A stretch of 64,000 bases of DNA from an uncultured Prevotellaceae bacterium (GCA_900314655.1 OMWC01000003.1:116032-180031), one strand, 5' to 3'. Positions 25,217-34,041 are shown, counted from the first letter of the stretch. Notes: a model not told the origin generated them from the letters alone. Numbers and translations: made by a program.

Positions 25217-27340
25217 TTAGAGTGTAAGTTCTTCCACCAGTTCCTTCGGGGCTGCCTCGTAGTAGAAACGGCGTCCGGCTTCTTTCTGACGGGCCTCGCT
25301 GAAGTTGCTCACGCGCTTCAGGTAACCGATGATGCGGGTCATGTAGTCCACGTTGCGGCTGTGGCAGTGGGGGCATTCCTTCAGGTAGCGCTTGTCGATG
25401 TGGCCGCAGTCGTTGCAGATGGTGTTGGGGATGTTGAACGTGAAGTAGTTGCATCCTTCCTTGGCAGCCACTTTCAGCAGGTTGCGGTACTGCTGTTTCG
25501 AGAGGTGTTCCTCCAGGTTCATGTGCAGGGCTGAACCGCCAGTGAGGTGCTCAATGTAGGGTGCACCGTGGAGCTTGAACTTGTCGATGATGTTCAGCGA
25601 ATCGTCTTCCACGATGTAGAAATAGGAGTTGTAGCAGTCGCGCGGCACGAAGTAGCCGTCTTCGCGGTCCCACTTGGCGTGCTTCACACCCACATTCTCG
25701 GCAGGAATCATCTCGCAGTTGAAGAGCACTTCCTTCGTGCGATACTGCTTGTTGTACTTCTCCACGAGTCCCAGCACGGTCTGCACGTAGCGCAGGTATT
25801 CGGGGTTGTCGTTGATCTGGATGCCTAAGAACTCAGCAGCCTCTACCAGTCCGTTCACACCGATGGTGAGATACTGGCGGCCGATGTTGATGTAGCCGGC
25901 GTCGAACAGCGGCAGCATGCCCGACTTCTGCAGTTCCTTCAGGTTCTCATTGTAGGCGAGCTGCACCTTGTGGCAGAGGTCGATGACCTCGCTGAGATAC
26001 TCCGTATAGACCATCTTGTGGTTCACGGCATACTGGATGCAGCGATTCAGGTTGATGGTGAGCACGCTCTTTGAACCCGTTGACACGCCACCGGCACCCA
26101 GCGTGTAGCTGAATCCGTTGTCCTGAATCTCATTGCGCAAGCGGCAGCAGCTGGCCAGCGAGTCGGCATTGTCGCTCATGTAGGTGAAGAAGGAGTGTCC
26201 CTCGCTATACATCTCGGCAGTAAAGTCGGCCCATTCCTTGTCCAGACAGTCACCGTCCTTGGTGAGCAGCGACATGGTTTCCACGGGGAATGTGAGCACG
26301 GCCTTCGTGCGCTCCTTGTTGAACCACTTCATGAAACGCTTCTGCAGCCAGGAGAGTCCGGCCCAGTCGGGCTTGCTTCCGTCGGGGAAGTAGAACTCGC
26401 CGAACATGGCTTCGAAGTAGTATTTGTCATAGTAAGCCACATTCCAGAACACGGCCTGATAGTTGCGGGCACCCGTGGGCTGGTTCAGCGTATAGACAAT
26501 CTGCTCAAAGCAGTCGGTGATAATCTTGTCGATGGTGCGCTGCTTGAGCGAGAGGTCAACCACCTTGTCGGGCTCTTTCCAGTAGTCCTTGCCATACTCC
26601 ATGCCGATGAAGTAGTTCATGTACATCAGGAACTCGGGCGTGGCGCAGGCGCCGCTCAGCATTGAGCTCACCATGAACACCATGTTGGCAAAGCCGCCGC
26701 AGAACGACTTCAAGTTGGTGGGAGCAGTGGAGTTGCCGCCGATAGAGGCCGTGCCGCCGATGAGCCAGGGGTACATCGTGATGGAGGCACAGTAGTTGGC
26801 CAGCGAAGTCTCGTCATTCTTATATATAAAGTGGTGGGTCAACAAATCAATATACTTGTCAGCAAGGTCTTTGCCGTACATCTTCTTGATACGGTCGGTC
26901 AGCAAACGACGGTTCAAGCGGATGAAACTGGCTTTGGGCAGTTCGCCTATCAGCGTGGCGATGTTTTTGTGTTCTACGTTGGCATTGGCATCATATTTGG
27001 AGCCGGTTGCTGCGTTGGCAGCCTGGCAATAGTCAACCAAAAAGTTCAACTTCTCCATCGTTTCGCGATCTTCGGTGTGACGCTGGCGATAGAGCATAAA
27101 CGACTTGGCCACCTTGTAGAATCCCTCCTTCATCAGGGCTTCCTCCACCTGGTTCTGGATGTCTTCCACCTTGATGTCCTCGTGGATGTCGAGATGGGCC
27201 AATACTTTGCTAAGTACCGACAAGTCAACGGGTTCCTCTACTGAATTGAATGCCTTGATGATGGCGTTCATGATTTTGTCAAGCGAAAAACGTACTTTCT
27301 CACCGTCTCGCTTGGTGATGCTGAAAAGTTTGTTGTCCAT
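25217..27340 (-). CDS. nrdD: Anaerobic ribonucleoside-triphosphate reductase
   Basis: A 707-residue class III reductase that makes dNTPs without oxygen. An N-terminal ATP-cone (TKRDGEKVRFSLDKI) provides allosteric control. The glycyl-radical domain follows, with the zinc site C-x2-C...C-x2-C near residue 645 (NDCGHIDKRYLKECPHCH) and the glycyl radical Gly in RIIGYL near 682. Partner NrdG follows immediately. The leader carries a TATCTTTG promoter and two identical 15-base repeats, hinting at special regulation. No NrdR-type box of the usual form was seen. Confidence 0.95.
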   Translation of the reverse strand: MDNKLFSITKRDGEKVRFSLDKIMNAIIKAFNSVEEPVDLSVLSKVLAHLDIHEDIKVEDIQNQVEEALMKEGFYKVAKSFMLYRQRHTEDRETMEKLNFLVDYCQAANAATGSKYDANANVEHKNIATLIGELPKASFIRLNRRLLTDRIKKMYGKDLADKYIDLLTHHFIYKNDETSLANYCASITMYPWLIGGTASIGGNSTAPTNLKSFCGGFANMVFMVSSMLSGACATPEFLMYMNYFIGMEYGKDYWKEPDKVVDLSLKQRTIDKIITDCFEQIVYTLNQPTGARNYQAVFWNVAYYDKYYFEAMFGEFYFPDGSKPDWAGLSWLQKRFMKWFNKERTKAVLTFPVETMSLLTKDGDCLDKEWADFTAEMYSEGHSFFTYMSDNADSLASCCRLRNEIQDNGFSYTLGAGGVSTGSKSVLTINLNRCIQYAVNHKMVYTEYLSEVIDLCHKVQLAYNENLKELQKSGMLPLFDAGYINIGRQYLTIGVNGLVEAAEFLGIQINDNPEYLRYVQTVLGLVEKYNKQYRTKEVLFNCEMIPAENVGVKHAKWDREDGYFVPRDCYNSYFYIVEDDSLNIIDKFKLHGAPYIEHLTGGSALHMNLEEHLSKQQYRNLLKVAAKEGCNYFTFNIPNTICNDCGHIDKRYLKECPHCHSRNVDYMTRIIGYLKRVSNFSEARQKEAGRRFYYEAAPKELVEELTL

Positions 27341-27390
27341 TATGTATTTTACTTTATTAATTTAGCCCGATTGCGGTTAGAAGTTTCACT

Positions 27391-27448
27391 TTTTGGAAAA
27401 CTTTTTAGGATTTCGGTTTCAAAAAGTTGTCCGTTTTGGAAAACTTTT
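27391..27448 (-). promoter_or_regulatory. Twin 15-base repeats in the nrdDG leader
   Basis: TTTTGGAAAACTTTT occurs at 27391-27405 and again at 27434-27448, 43 bases apart, about four helical turns. Both lie downstream of the -7 element, between promoter and nrdD start, where a repressor or RNA-level control could act. Confidence 0.55.
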
Positions 27449-27455
27449 GCGAGTG

Positions 27456-27463
27456 CAAAGATA
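27456..27463 (-). promoter_or_regulatory. Promoter -7 element for nrdDG
   Basis: TATCTTTG on the minus strand, 115 bases before the nrdD start, followed by the twin repeats. Confidence 0.65.
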
Positions 27464-27543
27464 CAATTATTTTCTAAAATACAATACTATAATAGACATT
27501 TTAACATATAATAATTTTATATGAATTGTTATCCATAAAAAAT

Positions 27544-27575
27544 GCGGAAGGACTTCCTCTCGGAAATCCTTCCGC
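27544..27575 (-). terminator. Terminator of glnN
   Basis: GCGGAAGGA and TCCTTCCGC arms, with extra inner TTCC/GGAA pairing, followed on the minus strand by ATTTTTTATGG. It closes the glutamine synthetase transcript. Confidence 0.8.
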
Positions 27576-27625
27576 TGCAAACTTAAACAACCGATATAAG
27601 AACGGATTGTTTAAAACGAAAGTTT

Positions 27626-29821
27626 TTATCGTATGAACAGCAGCTCGCGATACTTGGGCAATGTCCAGAGCTCGTCGGCCACGGTCAGTTCGAGCTTGTC
27701 GATGTGGTAGCGTATCTTGTCCATCTTGGGCTCCACGGTGTCGTGGTAGGCAATGGCTTTCTCGCGCTCACTCTCGATGCGGTTGGCCACCTTGCGGGCG
27801 TTGACCAGTTCCTCTACCATGGTCTCGATGGTCTGCGTGCGGTCGGCAATCTCCTTGATGATTTTGATGTTGCGGGTGCAGAGGGCCTTGCCTTCTTCGG
27901 TGCCGAACACCTCGATCATGGCAGCCACGTTCTTGGCCAGACGGGTCTGATAGTGGGTGGCCACGGGGATGATATGGTTCATCGAAAGGTCGCCAAGCAC
28001 GCGGGCTTCAATCTGAATCTTCTTGGTGTAGGTCTCCCATTTCACTTCGTTGCGGGCCTCCAGTTCCTTACGGTTCATGATGTTGAGGCTCTCAAACATC
28101 TGGATGCTCTCGGGATCGAGGTAGCGGTCGAAGATAATGGGGCACGACTTCTCCACGTCGAGTCCGCGGCGGGTGGCTTCCTCTACCCATTCGTCGCTGT
28201 AGCCGTTGCCGTCGAAACGGATGGGGGCGCACTCCTTGATGTCTTCGCGAATGATGTCGATGATGGCGCTGGTCTGATCCTGACCCTTGGCTATCAGCGC
28301 ATCCACGCGGTTCTTGAAGTTCACCAGCGCTTCAGCCACGGCAGCATTCAGCGCAATCATCGCACTGGCACAGTTGGCCTCGCTGCCCACGGCGCGGAAC
28401 TCAAAGCGGTTTCCGGTGAAGGCGAAGGGAGAAGTGCGGTTGCGGTCGGTGTTGTCGATGAGCAGTTCGGGAATCTCGGGAATGTCGAGTTTCATGCCCT
28501 GTTTGCCTTCCATCGAGAAGAGGTCTTCCTTGTCGGCCTTCTCGATATGCTCCAGCAGTTCGCTGACCTGTTTGCCCAGGAAGCTGGAGATGATGGCGGG
28601 AGGTGCCTCGTTGGCGCCCAGTCGGTGGGCGTTGGTGGCACTCATGATGCTGGCCTTCAGCAGTCCGTTGTGCTTATAGACGCCCATCAGCGTTTCTACC
28701 ACGAAGGTCACGAAGCGCAGGTTCTGCTCAGCGTCTTTTCCCGGAGCGTGGAGCAGGATGCCGGTATCGGTGGAGAGACTCCAGTTGTTGTGCTTACCCG
28801 ATCCGTTGATGCCGTCGAAGGGCTTTTCGTGGAGCAGCACGCGGAAGCCGTGCTTGCGGGCCACCTTCTTCATCAGCGACATCAGCAGCATGTTGTGGTC
28901 CACGGCCAGGTTGGTGTCCTCGAATATCGGGGCAATCTCAAACTGGTTGGGAGCCACCTCGTTATGGCGTGTCTTGCAGGGGATGGCCAGTTGCAGGGCC
29001 TGTATCTCAAGGTCTTTCATGAAGGCCTGCACGCGGTCGGGGATGGTGCCGAAGTAGTGGTCGTCCATCTGCTGGTTCTTGGCCGAATCGTGGCCCATCA
29101 GCGTGCGTCCGGTGAGCATCAGGTCGGGGCGGGCGGAGTAGAGTCCTTCATCCACGAGGAAATACTCCTGTTCCCAACCCAGGTTGCTGGTCACTTTCTT
29201 CACGTTCGGGTCGAAGTAGCGGGCCACGGCGCTGGCTGCCTCGTCAACGGCGCGGAGCGCACGCTTCAGCGGAGCCTTGTAGTCGAGGGCTTCACCCGTA
29301 TAGGATATGAAGATGGTGGGAATACAGAGTGTGTCGTCGATGATGAATACCGGCGATGTGGGATCCCAGGCCGAATAGCCGCGGGCTTCGAAGGTGGCGC
29401 GGATACCGCCGCTGGGGAATGAGCTGGCGTCAGGCTCCTGCTGCATCAGCAGTTTGCCGCTGAAGTCCTCAATCATGCCGCCCTTGCCGTCGTGCTCGAT
29501 GAAGGCATCGTGCTTTTCGGCCGTTCCCTCTGTCAATGGCTGGAACCAGTGTGTGTAGTGGGTCACGCCGTTCTCGTCGGCCCATTGCTTCATACCTTTT
29601 GCTACGGCATCGGCGATGCTGCGATCGAGGGCTGCACCGTTATCTATCACGTCAACGAGCTTCTCGTAAACATCCTTCTGCAGGTACTTGTACATCTTGT
29701 CACGGGTGAACACGTACTTCCCGTAATACTCCGACGGGCGCTCCACAGGCGCAATCACATCGACTGGTTTCTTGGAGAAAGCCTCCTCCACAACCTGGAA
29801 TCTTAAGTTTGCCATTGTCAT
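27626..29821 (-). CDS. glnN: Type III glutamine synthetase
   Basis: A 731-residue hexameric/dodecameric enzyme that joins ammonium to glutamate using ATP. Length and sequence (N-terminal ANLRFQVVEEAFSKKPV, EQEYFLVDE, NEVAPNQFEIAPIFEDTN, LLHEKPFDGINGSGKHNNW) match the long GSIII group typical of Bacteroidales, not the 470-residue GSI type. Two in-frame ATGs lie at 29821 and 29815; either is possible. The upstream TACCTTTG promoter makes it monocistronic. Together with amtB-glnK and gltBD in this window it completes ammonium assimilation by the GS-GOGAT route. Confidence 0.95.
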   Translation of the reverse strand: MTMANLRFQVVEEAFSKKPVDVIAPVERPSEYYGKYVFTRDKMYKYLQKDVYEKLVDVIDNGAALDRSIADAVAKGMKQWADENGVTHYTHWFQPLTEGTAEKHDAFIEHDGKGGMIEDFSGKLLMQQEPDASSFPSGGIRATFEARGYSAWDPTSPVFIIDDTLCIPTIFISYTGEALDYKAPLKRALRAVDEAASAVARYFDPNVKKVTSNLGWEQEYFLVDEGLYSARPDLMLTGRTLMGHDSAKNQQMDDHYFGTIPDRVQAFMKDLEIQALQLAIPCKTRHNEVAPNQFEIAPIFEDTNLAVDHNMLLMSLMKKVARKHGFRVLLHEKPFDGINGSGKHNNWSLSTDTGILLHAPGKDAEQNLRFVTFVVETLMGVYKHNGLLKASIMSATNAHRLGANEAPPAIISSFLGKQVSELLEHIEKADKEDLFSMEGKQGMKLDIPEIPELLIDNTDRNRTSPFAFTGNRFEFRAVGSEANCASAMIALNAAVAEALVNFKNRVDALIAKGQDQTSAIIDIIREDIKECAPIRFDGNGYSDEWVEEATRRGLDVEKSCPIIFDRYLDPESIQMFESLNIMNRKELEARNEVKWETYTKKIQIEARVLGDLSMNHIIPVATHYQTRLAKNVAAMIEVFGTEEGKALCTRNIKIIKEIADRTQTIETMVEELVNARKVANRIESEREKAIAYHDTVEPKMDKIRYHIDKLELTVADELWTLPKYRELLFIR

Positions 29822-29874
29822 AACATTTAATATTAAACAATCTTTTTTATATACCTTTGTTTAAGTTTGCGCTG

Positions 29875-29882
29875 CAAAGGTA
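29875..29882 (-). promoter_or_regulatory. Promoter -7 element for glnN
   Basis: TACCTTTG on the minus strand, 53 bases before the first start codon. Confidence 0.65.
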
Positions 29883-29914
29883 CAGCTTTTTTTTGAATTA
29901 TCTTACATTTTGTC

Positions 29915-31159
29915 TCAGAATAACCCTTTCATCCAGCGTGAAATTCGTTGAAGGGCTTCTTCGCAGTCTTCACGGTTGCCGAACGAGGTGAGCCGGATGA
30001 AGCCTTCGCCGGAAGGGCCGAAGCCCACGCCGGGCGTGCAGACCACCTGGGCTCCGTAGAGCATCTCTTCGAAAAACTTCCACGAACTGGTGTTGCCCGG
30101 TGTCTTCACCCATAGGTAGGGGGCGTTCACTCCGCCATACACCCTCATGCCCAGTTTGGTGAGCGTCTCGTGCATCAGCCGTGCGTTGCCCATGTAGTAG
30201 TCAATGGTTTCTTTCACCTGCTGCTTGCCTTCGGGTGTATAGATGGCCTCGGCAGCGCGTTGCGAGATGTAGCTCGTGCCGTTAAACTTCGTGCATTGCC
30301 GGCGGTCCCATAGCGGATTCAGCGGAATGCGTTCCGTGCCGTCCAGCGTAATGGCCGTAAGATCCTTCGGCACGATGGTGTAGCCGCAGCGGATGCCTGT
30401 GAAACCGGCCGTCTTCGAATAGCTGTGAAACTCGATGGCACATTTCCGCGCACCCTTTATCTCGTAGATGGAGTGGGGGATGGAGTCGTCCAGGATATAG
30501 GCCTGATAGGCCGCGTCGTAGAAGATGATGGCATCGTTCTTCAGGGCGAAGTTCACCCATTTGCGCAGTTCTTCCTTCGTGATGACCATTCCCGTGGGAT
30601 TGTTCGGGTAGCACAGGTAGATCATATCTACGCGGTGGTCGGGGATTCTCGGCACGAAGCCGTTTTCCTCGTTGCAGGGCATATAGGTCACGTTGCTCCA
30701 TTCGCCATGTTCGTTCACCGTTCCTGCCCGTCCGTTCATCACGTTTGAATCGATATAGACCGGATAGATAGGGTCGGTCACGGCCATCGAGTTGTCCCAG
30801 CGCACCAGCTCGCCGATGTTTCCCGTATCACTCTTGGCCCCGTCGTTGACAAACACCTCCGAGGGATCGATGTGGACGCCCCGTGGCAGGAAGTCGTTTT
30901 TCACGATTGCCTCGCGCAGCCAGAGGTAACCCTGTTCCGGGCCGTAGCCGTGGAAACGCTCTTTCGTAGCCATATCGTCAACGGCTTTGTGCATAGCCTC
31001 GATGACGGCAGGAGCCAGCGGCTGCGTCACGTCGCCGATACCGAGGCTGATGACCGTGGCTTTCGGGTGCGTAGCCTTGTAGGCATTCACCTTCTTGGCG
31101 ATGTCCGCGAAGAGATAGTTCTTCGACAGTTTCTGGAAATGTTCGTTGATCAGTGCCAT
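29915..31159 (-). CDS. dapL: LL-diaminopimelate aminotransferase
   Basis: A 414-residue PLP enzyme that converts tetrahydrodipicolinate directly to LL-diaminopimelate, the short lysine/peptidoglycan route. N-terminal KNYLFADIAKKV and VISLGIGDVTQPLAPAV match DapL. The PLP site is SYSKTAGFTGIRCGY, with the Schiff-base Lys, and YPNNPTG lies upstream. It is directly downstream of dapF on the same strand (107-base gap filled by a repeat), so both steps around LL-DAP are together. Confidence 0.93.
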   Translation of the reverse strand: MALINEHFQKLSKNYLFADIAKKVNAYKATHPKATVISLGIGDVTQPLAPAVIEAMHKAVDDMATKERFHGYGPEQGYLWLREAIVKNDFLPRGVHIDPSEVFVNDGAKSDTGNIGELVRWDNSMAVTDPIYPVYIDSNVMNGRAGTVNEHGEWSNVTYMPCNEENGFVPRIPDHRVDMIYLCYPNNPTGMVITKEELRKWVNFALKNDAIIFYDAAYQAYILDDSIPHSIYEIKGARKCAIEFHSYSKTAGFTGIRCGYTIVPKDLTAITLDGTERIPLNPLWDRRQCTKFNGTSYISQRAAEAIYTPEGKQQVKETIDYYMGNARLMHETLTKLGMRVYGGVNAPYLWVKTPGNTSSWKFFEEMLYGAQVVCTPGVGFGPSGEGFIRLTSFGNREDCEEALQRISRWMKGLF

Positions 31160-31197
31160 GTTATATTATAAATACAAGTTTCAAATTTCTTTTAACT

Positions 31198-31268
31198 GAA
31201 CACAAAGACACAAAGTCACAAAGAAATAATCTTTGAAAAATCTTAGTGTCTTAGTGTCTTTGTGTTTC
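31198..31268. repeat. Family-3 interspersed inverted repeat
   Basis: GAACACAAAGACAC at the left and GTGTCTTTGTGTTTC at the right form a 71-base inverted repeat with ACAAAGTCACAAAG inside. A same-length copy is at 34793-34863. The dapF stop codon lies in the right arm. Confidence 0.7.
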
Positions 31269-32157
31269 ATGAAATACACTCTTCACTTAAAAGGATTTCG
31301 CCTTCGAAGACAAATTCTGCAGGGCCCGAGAGCATCACGTGGTTGTCAGCCTGCCATTCGATGTCCAACTGTCCGCCGTCCATCAGGATGCTGCACTCGC
31401 GTCCGCAGCGTCCAGTCCGTGCGGCAGCTACAGCCGTAGCACAGGCACCCGTTCCGCAGGCCATCGTGATGCCGCTGCCCCGTTCCCACACGCGCGTTCT
31501 TATTATATTAGGAGCCGTCACCTCTGCAAATTCAATATTGCAGCGTTCCGGGAATGCCTCGTGGTGCTCCAGTCTTTCGCCCTCTTTGGCCACGTCGATG
31601 GCGTTGATGTCGTCCACGAAGATCACGTAATGGGGATTGCCCATAGAGACAAAGAACCCACCCTCAATCCCTCCCGAAGGGAGGGAAGTTGTTAGACTTT
31701 TTTCTTTAGCGGAATTAAAGAGGCTTTCGTCTTCAAAAACCGGTTCGCCCATATCCACCGTAACTTTTTCGACCTTCCCGTCAACAATCTTCAGGATGAG
31801 CGTCTTCACCCCCGAAAGCGTAAGCAGCCGAATCTCAGTCTCCTGATAATTCCCCCTCCCTAAACAGGGAGGGTTGGGGTGGGTCTTTGTATATATATAC
31901 TTCCCGATACACCTTGCCGCATTGCCGCACATCCGCGCCTCTGAACCGTCGGCGTTGAAGATGCGCATCGTATAGTCGGCCTCTGCCGTTTCCGAACGCC
32001 CTATCAGCACCAGGCCGTCGGCTCCGATACCCTTATGGCGGTCGCTCCATTCGATGGCGGCCTTCTGAGGGTTGGCTATCGGGTATAGAGAGGTGTCAAC
32101 GTATATATAGTCGTTGCCTGCACCCTGCATCTTTGTGAAATGTATCGTTTTTGTCAT
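31267..32157 (-). CDS. dapF: Diaminopimelate epimerase
   Basis: A 296-residue cofactor-free racemase that converts LL- to meso-diaminopimelate. KMQGAGNDYIYVD is the N-terminal substrate motif; catalytic cysteines are in RMCGNAARCIG and MACGTGACATAV. It is about 25 residues longer than usual because two family-1 palindromic repeats are read in frame (HPNPPCLGRGNY near residue 100; SLTTSLPSGGIEGG near 160), both in surface loops away from the active-site motifs. ATG 32157 is chosen because TACCTTTG at 32207-32214 lies within a longer frame. Confidence 0.93.
   Translation of the reverse strand: MTKTIHFTKMQGAGNDYIYVDTSLYPIANPQKAAIEWSDRHKGIGADGLVLIGRSETAEADYTMRIFNADGSEARMCGNAARCIGKYIYTKTHPNPPCLGRGNYQETEIRLLTLSGVKTLILKIVDGKVEKVTVDMGEPVFEDESLFNSAKEKSLTTSLPSGGIEGGFFVSMGNPHYVIFVDDINAIDVAKEGERLEHHEAFPERCNIEFAEVTAPNIIRTRVWERGSGITMACGTGACATAVAAARTGRCGRECSILMDGGQLDIEWQADNHVMLSGPAEFVFEGEILLSEECIS
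31657..31690. repeat. Family-1 palindromic repeat in dapF
   Basis: ACCCTCAATCCCTCCCGAAG then GGAGGGAAG, in frame, encoding SLPSGGIEGG. Confidence 0.75.
31850..31887. repeat. Family-1 palindromic repeat in dapF
   Basis: TTCCCCCTCCCTAAACAGGG then AGGGTTGGGGTGGGTC, in frame, encoding THPNPPCLGRGN. The same motif order as at 12966-13000 but on the opposite strand. Confidence 0.8.
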
Positions 32158-32206
32158 TTTGCAAGTTTTTTCGTTTAAATACTTTCGTTTTGTTTGCTTT
32201 CGAATG

Positions 32207-32214
32207 CAAAGGTA
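32207..32214 (-). promoter_or_regulatory. Promoter -7 element for dapF-dapL
   Basis: TACCTTTG on the minus strand, 49 bases before ATG 32157. Confidence 0.65.
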
Positions 32215-32277
32215 AAACATTTTGAAAGAAGCTCCAAGTATTTTCAGACTTTTTTCATCTTTCTTTTTCGTTTGATT

Positions 32278-32395
32278 TGCAAATTGAAAGCAAATTCCGC
32301 GTTTTGCCTTTCAATTTGTAATTATAATTAATGAAATCTTATGCAAAGTGTAATAAATTCCAAATGCTCCGTTCTCATACTTCAATCGCTCTTAT
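32278..32395 (-). ncRNA. Possible short transcript upstream of dapF
   Basis: A TATATTTG element at 32402-32409 on the minus strand is followed by about 80 bases without a convincing gene and then by a perfect CAAATTGAAAG / CTTTCAATTTG hairpin (32280-32318). It could be a small RNA or the start of a long dapF leader. Weak evidence: no U-run after the hairpin. Confidence 0.25.
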
Positions 32396-32518
32396 CGGTT
32401 GCAAATATACAAAAGTTTTCCTAATAACAGGCAATTACGCAATTTTTTTAAAGACACAAAAACAAAGAGCCGGATACCAAAGCCGAAGATATTGCCATGG
32501 GTTTCAGCTCTTTACTAA

Positions 32519-32659
32519 TCAGTCTTCGTTTGCATCGAATATCTCAGGCGGGAAACGGATTTCGTCCTCTGGGTCATCAAGATATTCATCGTAATAGTCT
32601 TGAAAGCAGGAAGCTTCATCTGTTGCCCTGCTTATGCCCCGGCTTCGGACTTCCTGCAT
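32519..32659 (-). CDS. Small acidic hypothetical protein (46 aa)
   Basis: ATG at 32659 to TGA at 32519. The peptide begins MQEVRSRGISRATDEASC and ends in a strongly acidic tail (YYDEYLDDPEDEIRFPPE). I do not recognise it. The start is preceded by an A-rich tract, as in many Bacteroidota genes, but no clear promoter was seen. It may be a real small gene or the tail of a decayed longer one. It lies in a 780-base stretch without large genes at the left edge of the accessory region. Confidence 0.35.
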   Translation of the reverse strand: MQEVRSRGISRATDEASCFQDYYDEYLDDPEDEIRFPPEIFDANED

Positions 32660-32700
32660 TTTTTTTGAGTTAGAATCTTGTTGTTGATAGTTCTAAGGAC

Positions 32701-32749
32701 GCATCCCTTGGCTGTCCCTGTGGGTGTTCCCTTGGCTGTCCACATGAGT
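32701..32749. repeat. Short tandem repeat
   Basis: CCCTTGGCTGTCC occurs twice, 25 bases apart, followed by a third partial unit starting GTTCCC. The rest of 32660-32960 holds no gene I can support. Confidence 0.5.
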
Positions 32750-32962
32750 GTTCCCACACGTGCCCCTACAAGTGGCTATGGCTTGTCCCCAAACACTCAA
32801 AAATCGACTTACACAAAATTACAAAATAAAATCCAATTCAGGGAAGAAAATATGAGAAAATATGAGGTAGAAAATATTTATTTTTCTTACGTGGGTCTGC
32901 CCATTGACCAAAGGTATATAAAAGTTTTCCGAGAAATGCGCTGTGTTATTAGAAAATATTCG

Positions 32963-32970
32963 TATCTTCG
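32963..32970 (+). promoter_or_regulatory. Probable -7 element for the Cys-rich protein
   Basis: TATCTTCG, one mismatch to TAnnTTTG, 27 bases before the start codon at 32998. Confidence 0.45.
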
Positions 32971-32997
32971 TCCCCGATAACAGTAAAAAGATAGTTT

Positions 32998-33375
32998 ATG
33001 GATAAGACGACAGTCCAAAATTTGCCAATAGGGGCATGTGGCCTTTATTGCGGAGCGTGCAGGAAGTTGCTCAATGAGCAGTGCGCAGGATGCCAACCCC
33101 AAGAAGATAACCCAGACATAGGCCAATCCCTTCCCAAGGGGTTTCAAAGGTGTAAGATTCGCAAATGCTGCAAGGAACTTGGTTTCCGCACATGCGCCGA
33201 ATGTCACAAGGACGTGAAGAAATGTAATACCCATAATAATTTTATCGGTAAGGTCTTCGCGCTCATTTTCCGAAGTGACCGTGCTGCCTGTATCCGCTAT
33301 ATTCGTGATAACGGAGAGCAGGCCTACGCCGAGGAGATGGCACGACGAGGCCAACAGACAATGAAAAGGAAATAG
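32998..33375 (+). CDS. DUF3795-like cysteine-rich protein
   Basis: A 125-residue cytosolic protein with 12 cysteines. The opening GACGLYCGACRKLLNEQC matches the CGL-x-C-x-x-C pattern of DUF3795 proteins, and further pairs follow (CKIRKCCKELGFRTCAEC). Such spacing suggests zinc or iron-sulfur binding, but no function is established for the family as far as I know. It has its own promoter and stands between dapF and a lipoprotein gene on the plus strand. Confidence 0.65.
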   Translation: MDKTTVQNLPIGACGLYCGACRKLLNEQCAGCQPQEDNPDIGQSLPKGFQRCKIRKCCKELGFRTCAECHKDVKKCNTHNNFIGKVFALIFRSDRAACIRYIRDNGEQAYAEEMARRGQQTMKRK

Positions 33376-33441
33376 CCTTTATACTGTCTTAATCAATTTC
33401 TATTTCTTTGATCTTAAATAACCAGATAGATACATGTTTAT

Positions 33442-33918
33442 ATGAAATACTTGAGCCTTTTATTTGCAACTCTGGTCCTGATCTTTTGTTCCTGCAATAG
33501 GAACAGGACGGTGACGAATGCCGGACAGACTCCGCCAATGAAAGTGCAAGATTCTTTAGTAGATGCTCAAGACCGGCTTATGCCCGACGGTCTTGGCAGT
33601 AAGGATGCTGATAGTACCAAAGTATCGGCGACTAAGATAACGCCGGAAATGGCATACGAAGGAGTGAATAACTATTGTCATAGTATGTATGACTGGAGCG
33701 TTGCAGAGGAGAATCCGTCCATGATGTACGTGAAAATGGGAGAAGAGACGGAGTCTGCGTATAAAGTGATTTTTCGCAGTTATACCGGGGCATTCGTGTA
33801 TTTCTATGTTGAAAAGGCAGGTGGCATCACCAGAATGGTAGAGTATGAACCGGCGCTTGATGCCGAGAGCGAAGCCGGAACCATTAATTTGCTTGATTAC
33901 TTGGAAAAGAAAGAATAA
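33442..33918 (+). CDS. Hypothetical lipoprotein
   Basis: A 158-residue protein with a lipoprotein signal (LLFATLVLIFCSCNRN; lipidated Cys in FCSC). After a short disordered linker, the domain from about residue 60 (MAYEGVNNYCHSMYDWSVAEENP) ends in strands (YKVIFRSYTGAFVYFYVEKA). I do not recognise the family. It is probably held in a membrane facing the periplasm. Confidence 0.65.
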   Translation: MKYLSLLFATLVLIFCSCNRNRTVTNAGQTPPMKVQDSLVDAQDRLMPDGLGSKDADSTKVSATKITPEMAYEGVNNYCHSMYDWSVAEENPSMMYVKMGEETESAYKVIFRSYTGAFVYFYVEKAGGITRMVEYEPALDAESEAGTINLLDYLEKKE

Positions 33919-33924
33919 TCAGAG

Positions 33925-34041
33925 ATGAAACAAGATGTCAATCCCAAGTTAACCAATTGGGCAGCAAACTGGGGGAAACATACTGGGCTTACCGTGAGAA
34001 TGCTTGAGCGGGTGCCTTCTTTCCAATCTATTATAGAATAA
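33925..34041 (+). CDS. Small hypothetical ORF (38 aa)
   Basis: ATG 33925 follows the lipoprotein stop by six bases and the frame ends at TAA 34039-34041. The peptide (MKQDVNPKLTNWAANWGKHT...) has no recognised family. Close spacing suggests it could be translated with the lipoprotein gene; it could equally be a remnant. Confidence 0.25.
   Translation: MKQDVNPKLTNWAANWGKHTGLTVRMLERVPSFQSIIE

Noticed and set aside
27704..29422. A 572-codon open frame antisense to the glutamine synthetase gene
   Set aside because: It is a shadow of a high-GC third-position gene: low-complexity His/Val-rich translation, no promoter and no family. glnN on the other strand is unambiguous.
32331..32594. An 87-codon plus-strand frame (MKSYAKCNKFQ...)
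   Set aside because: Serine-rich low-complexity translation, no promoter, and it overlaps the more plausible acidic ORF on the other strand.
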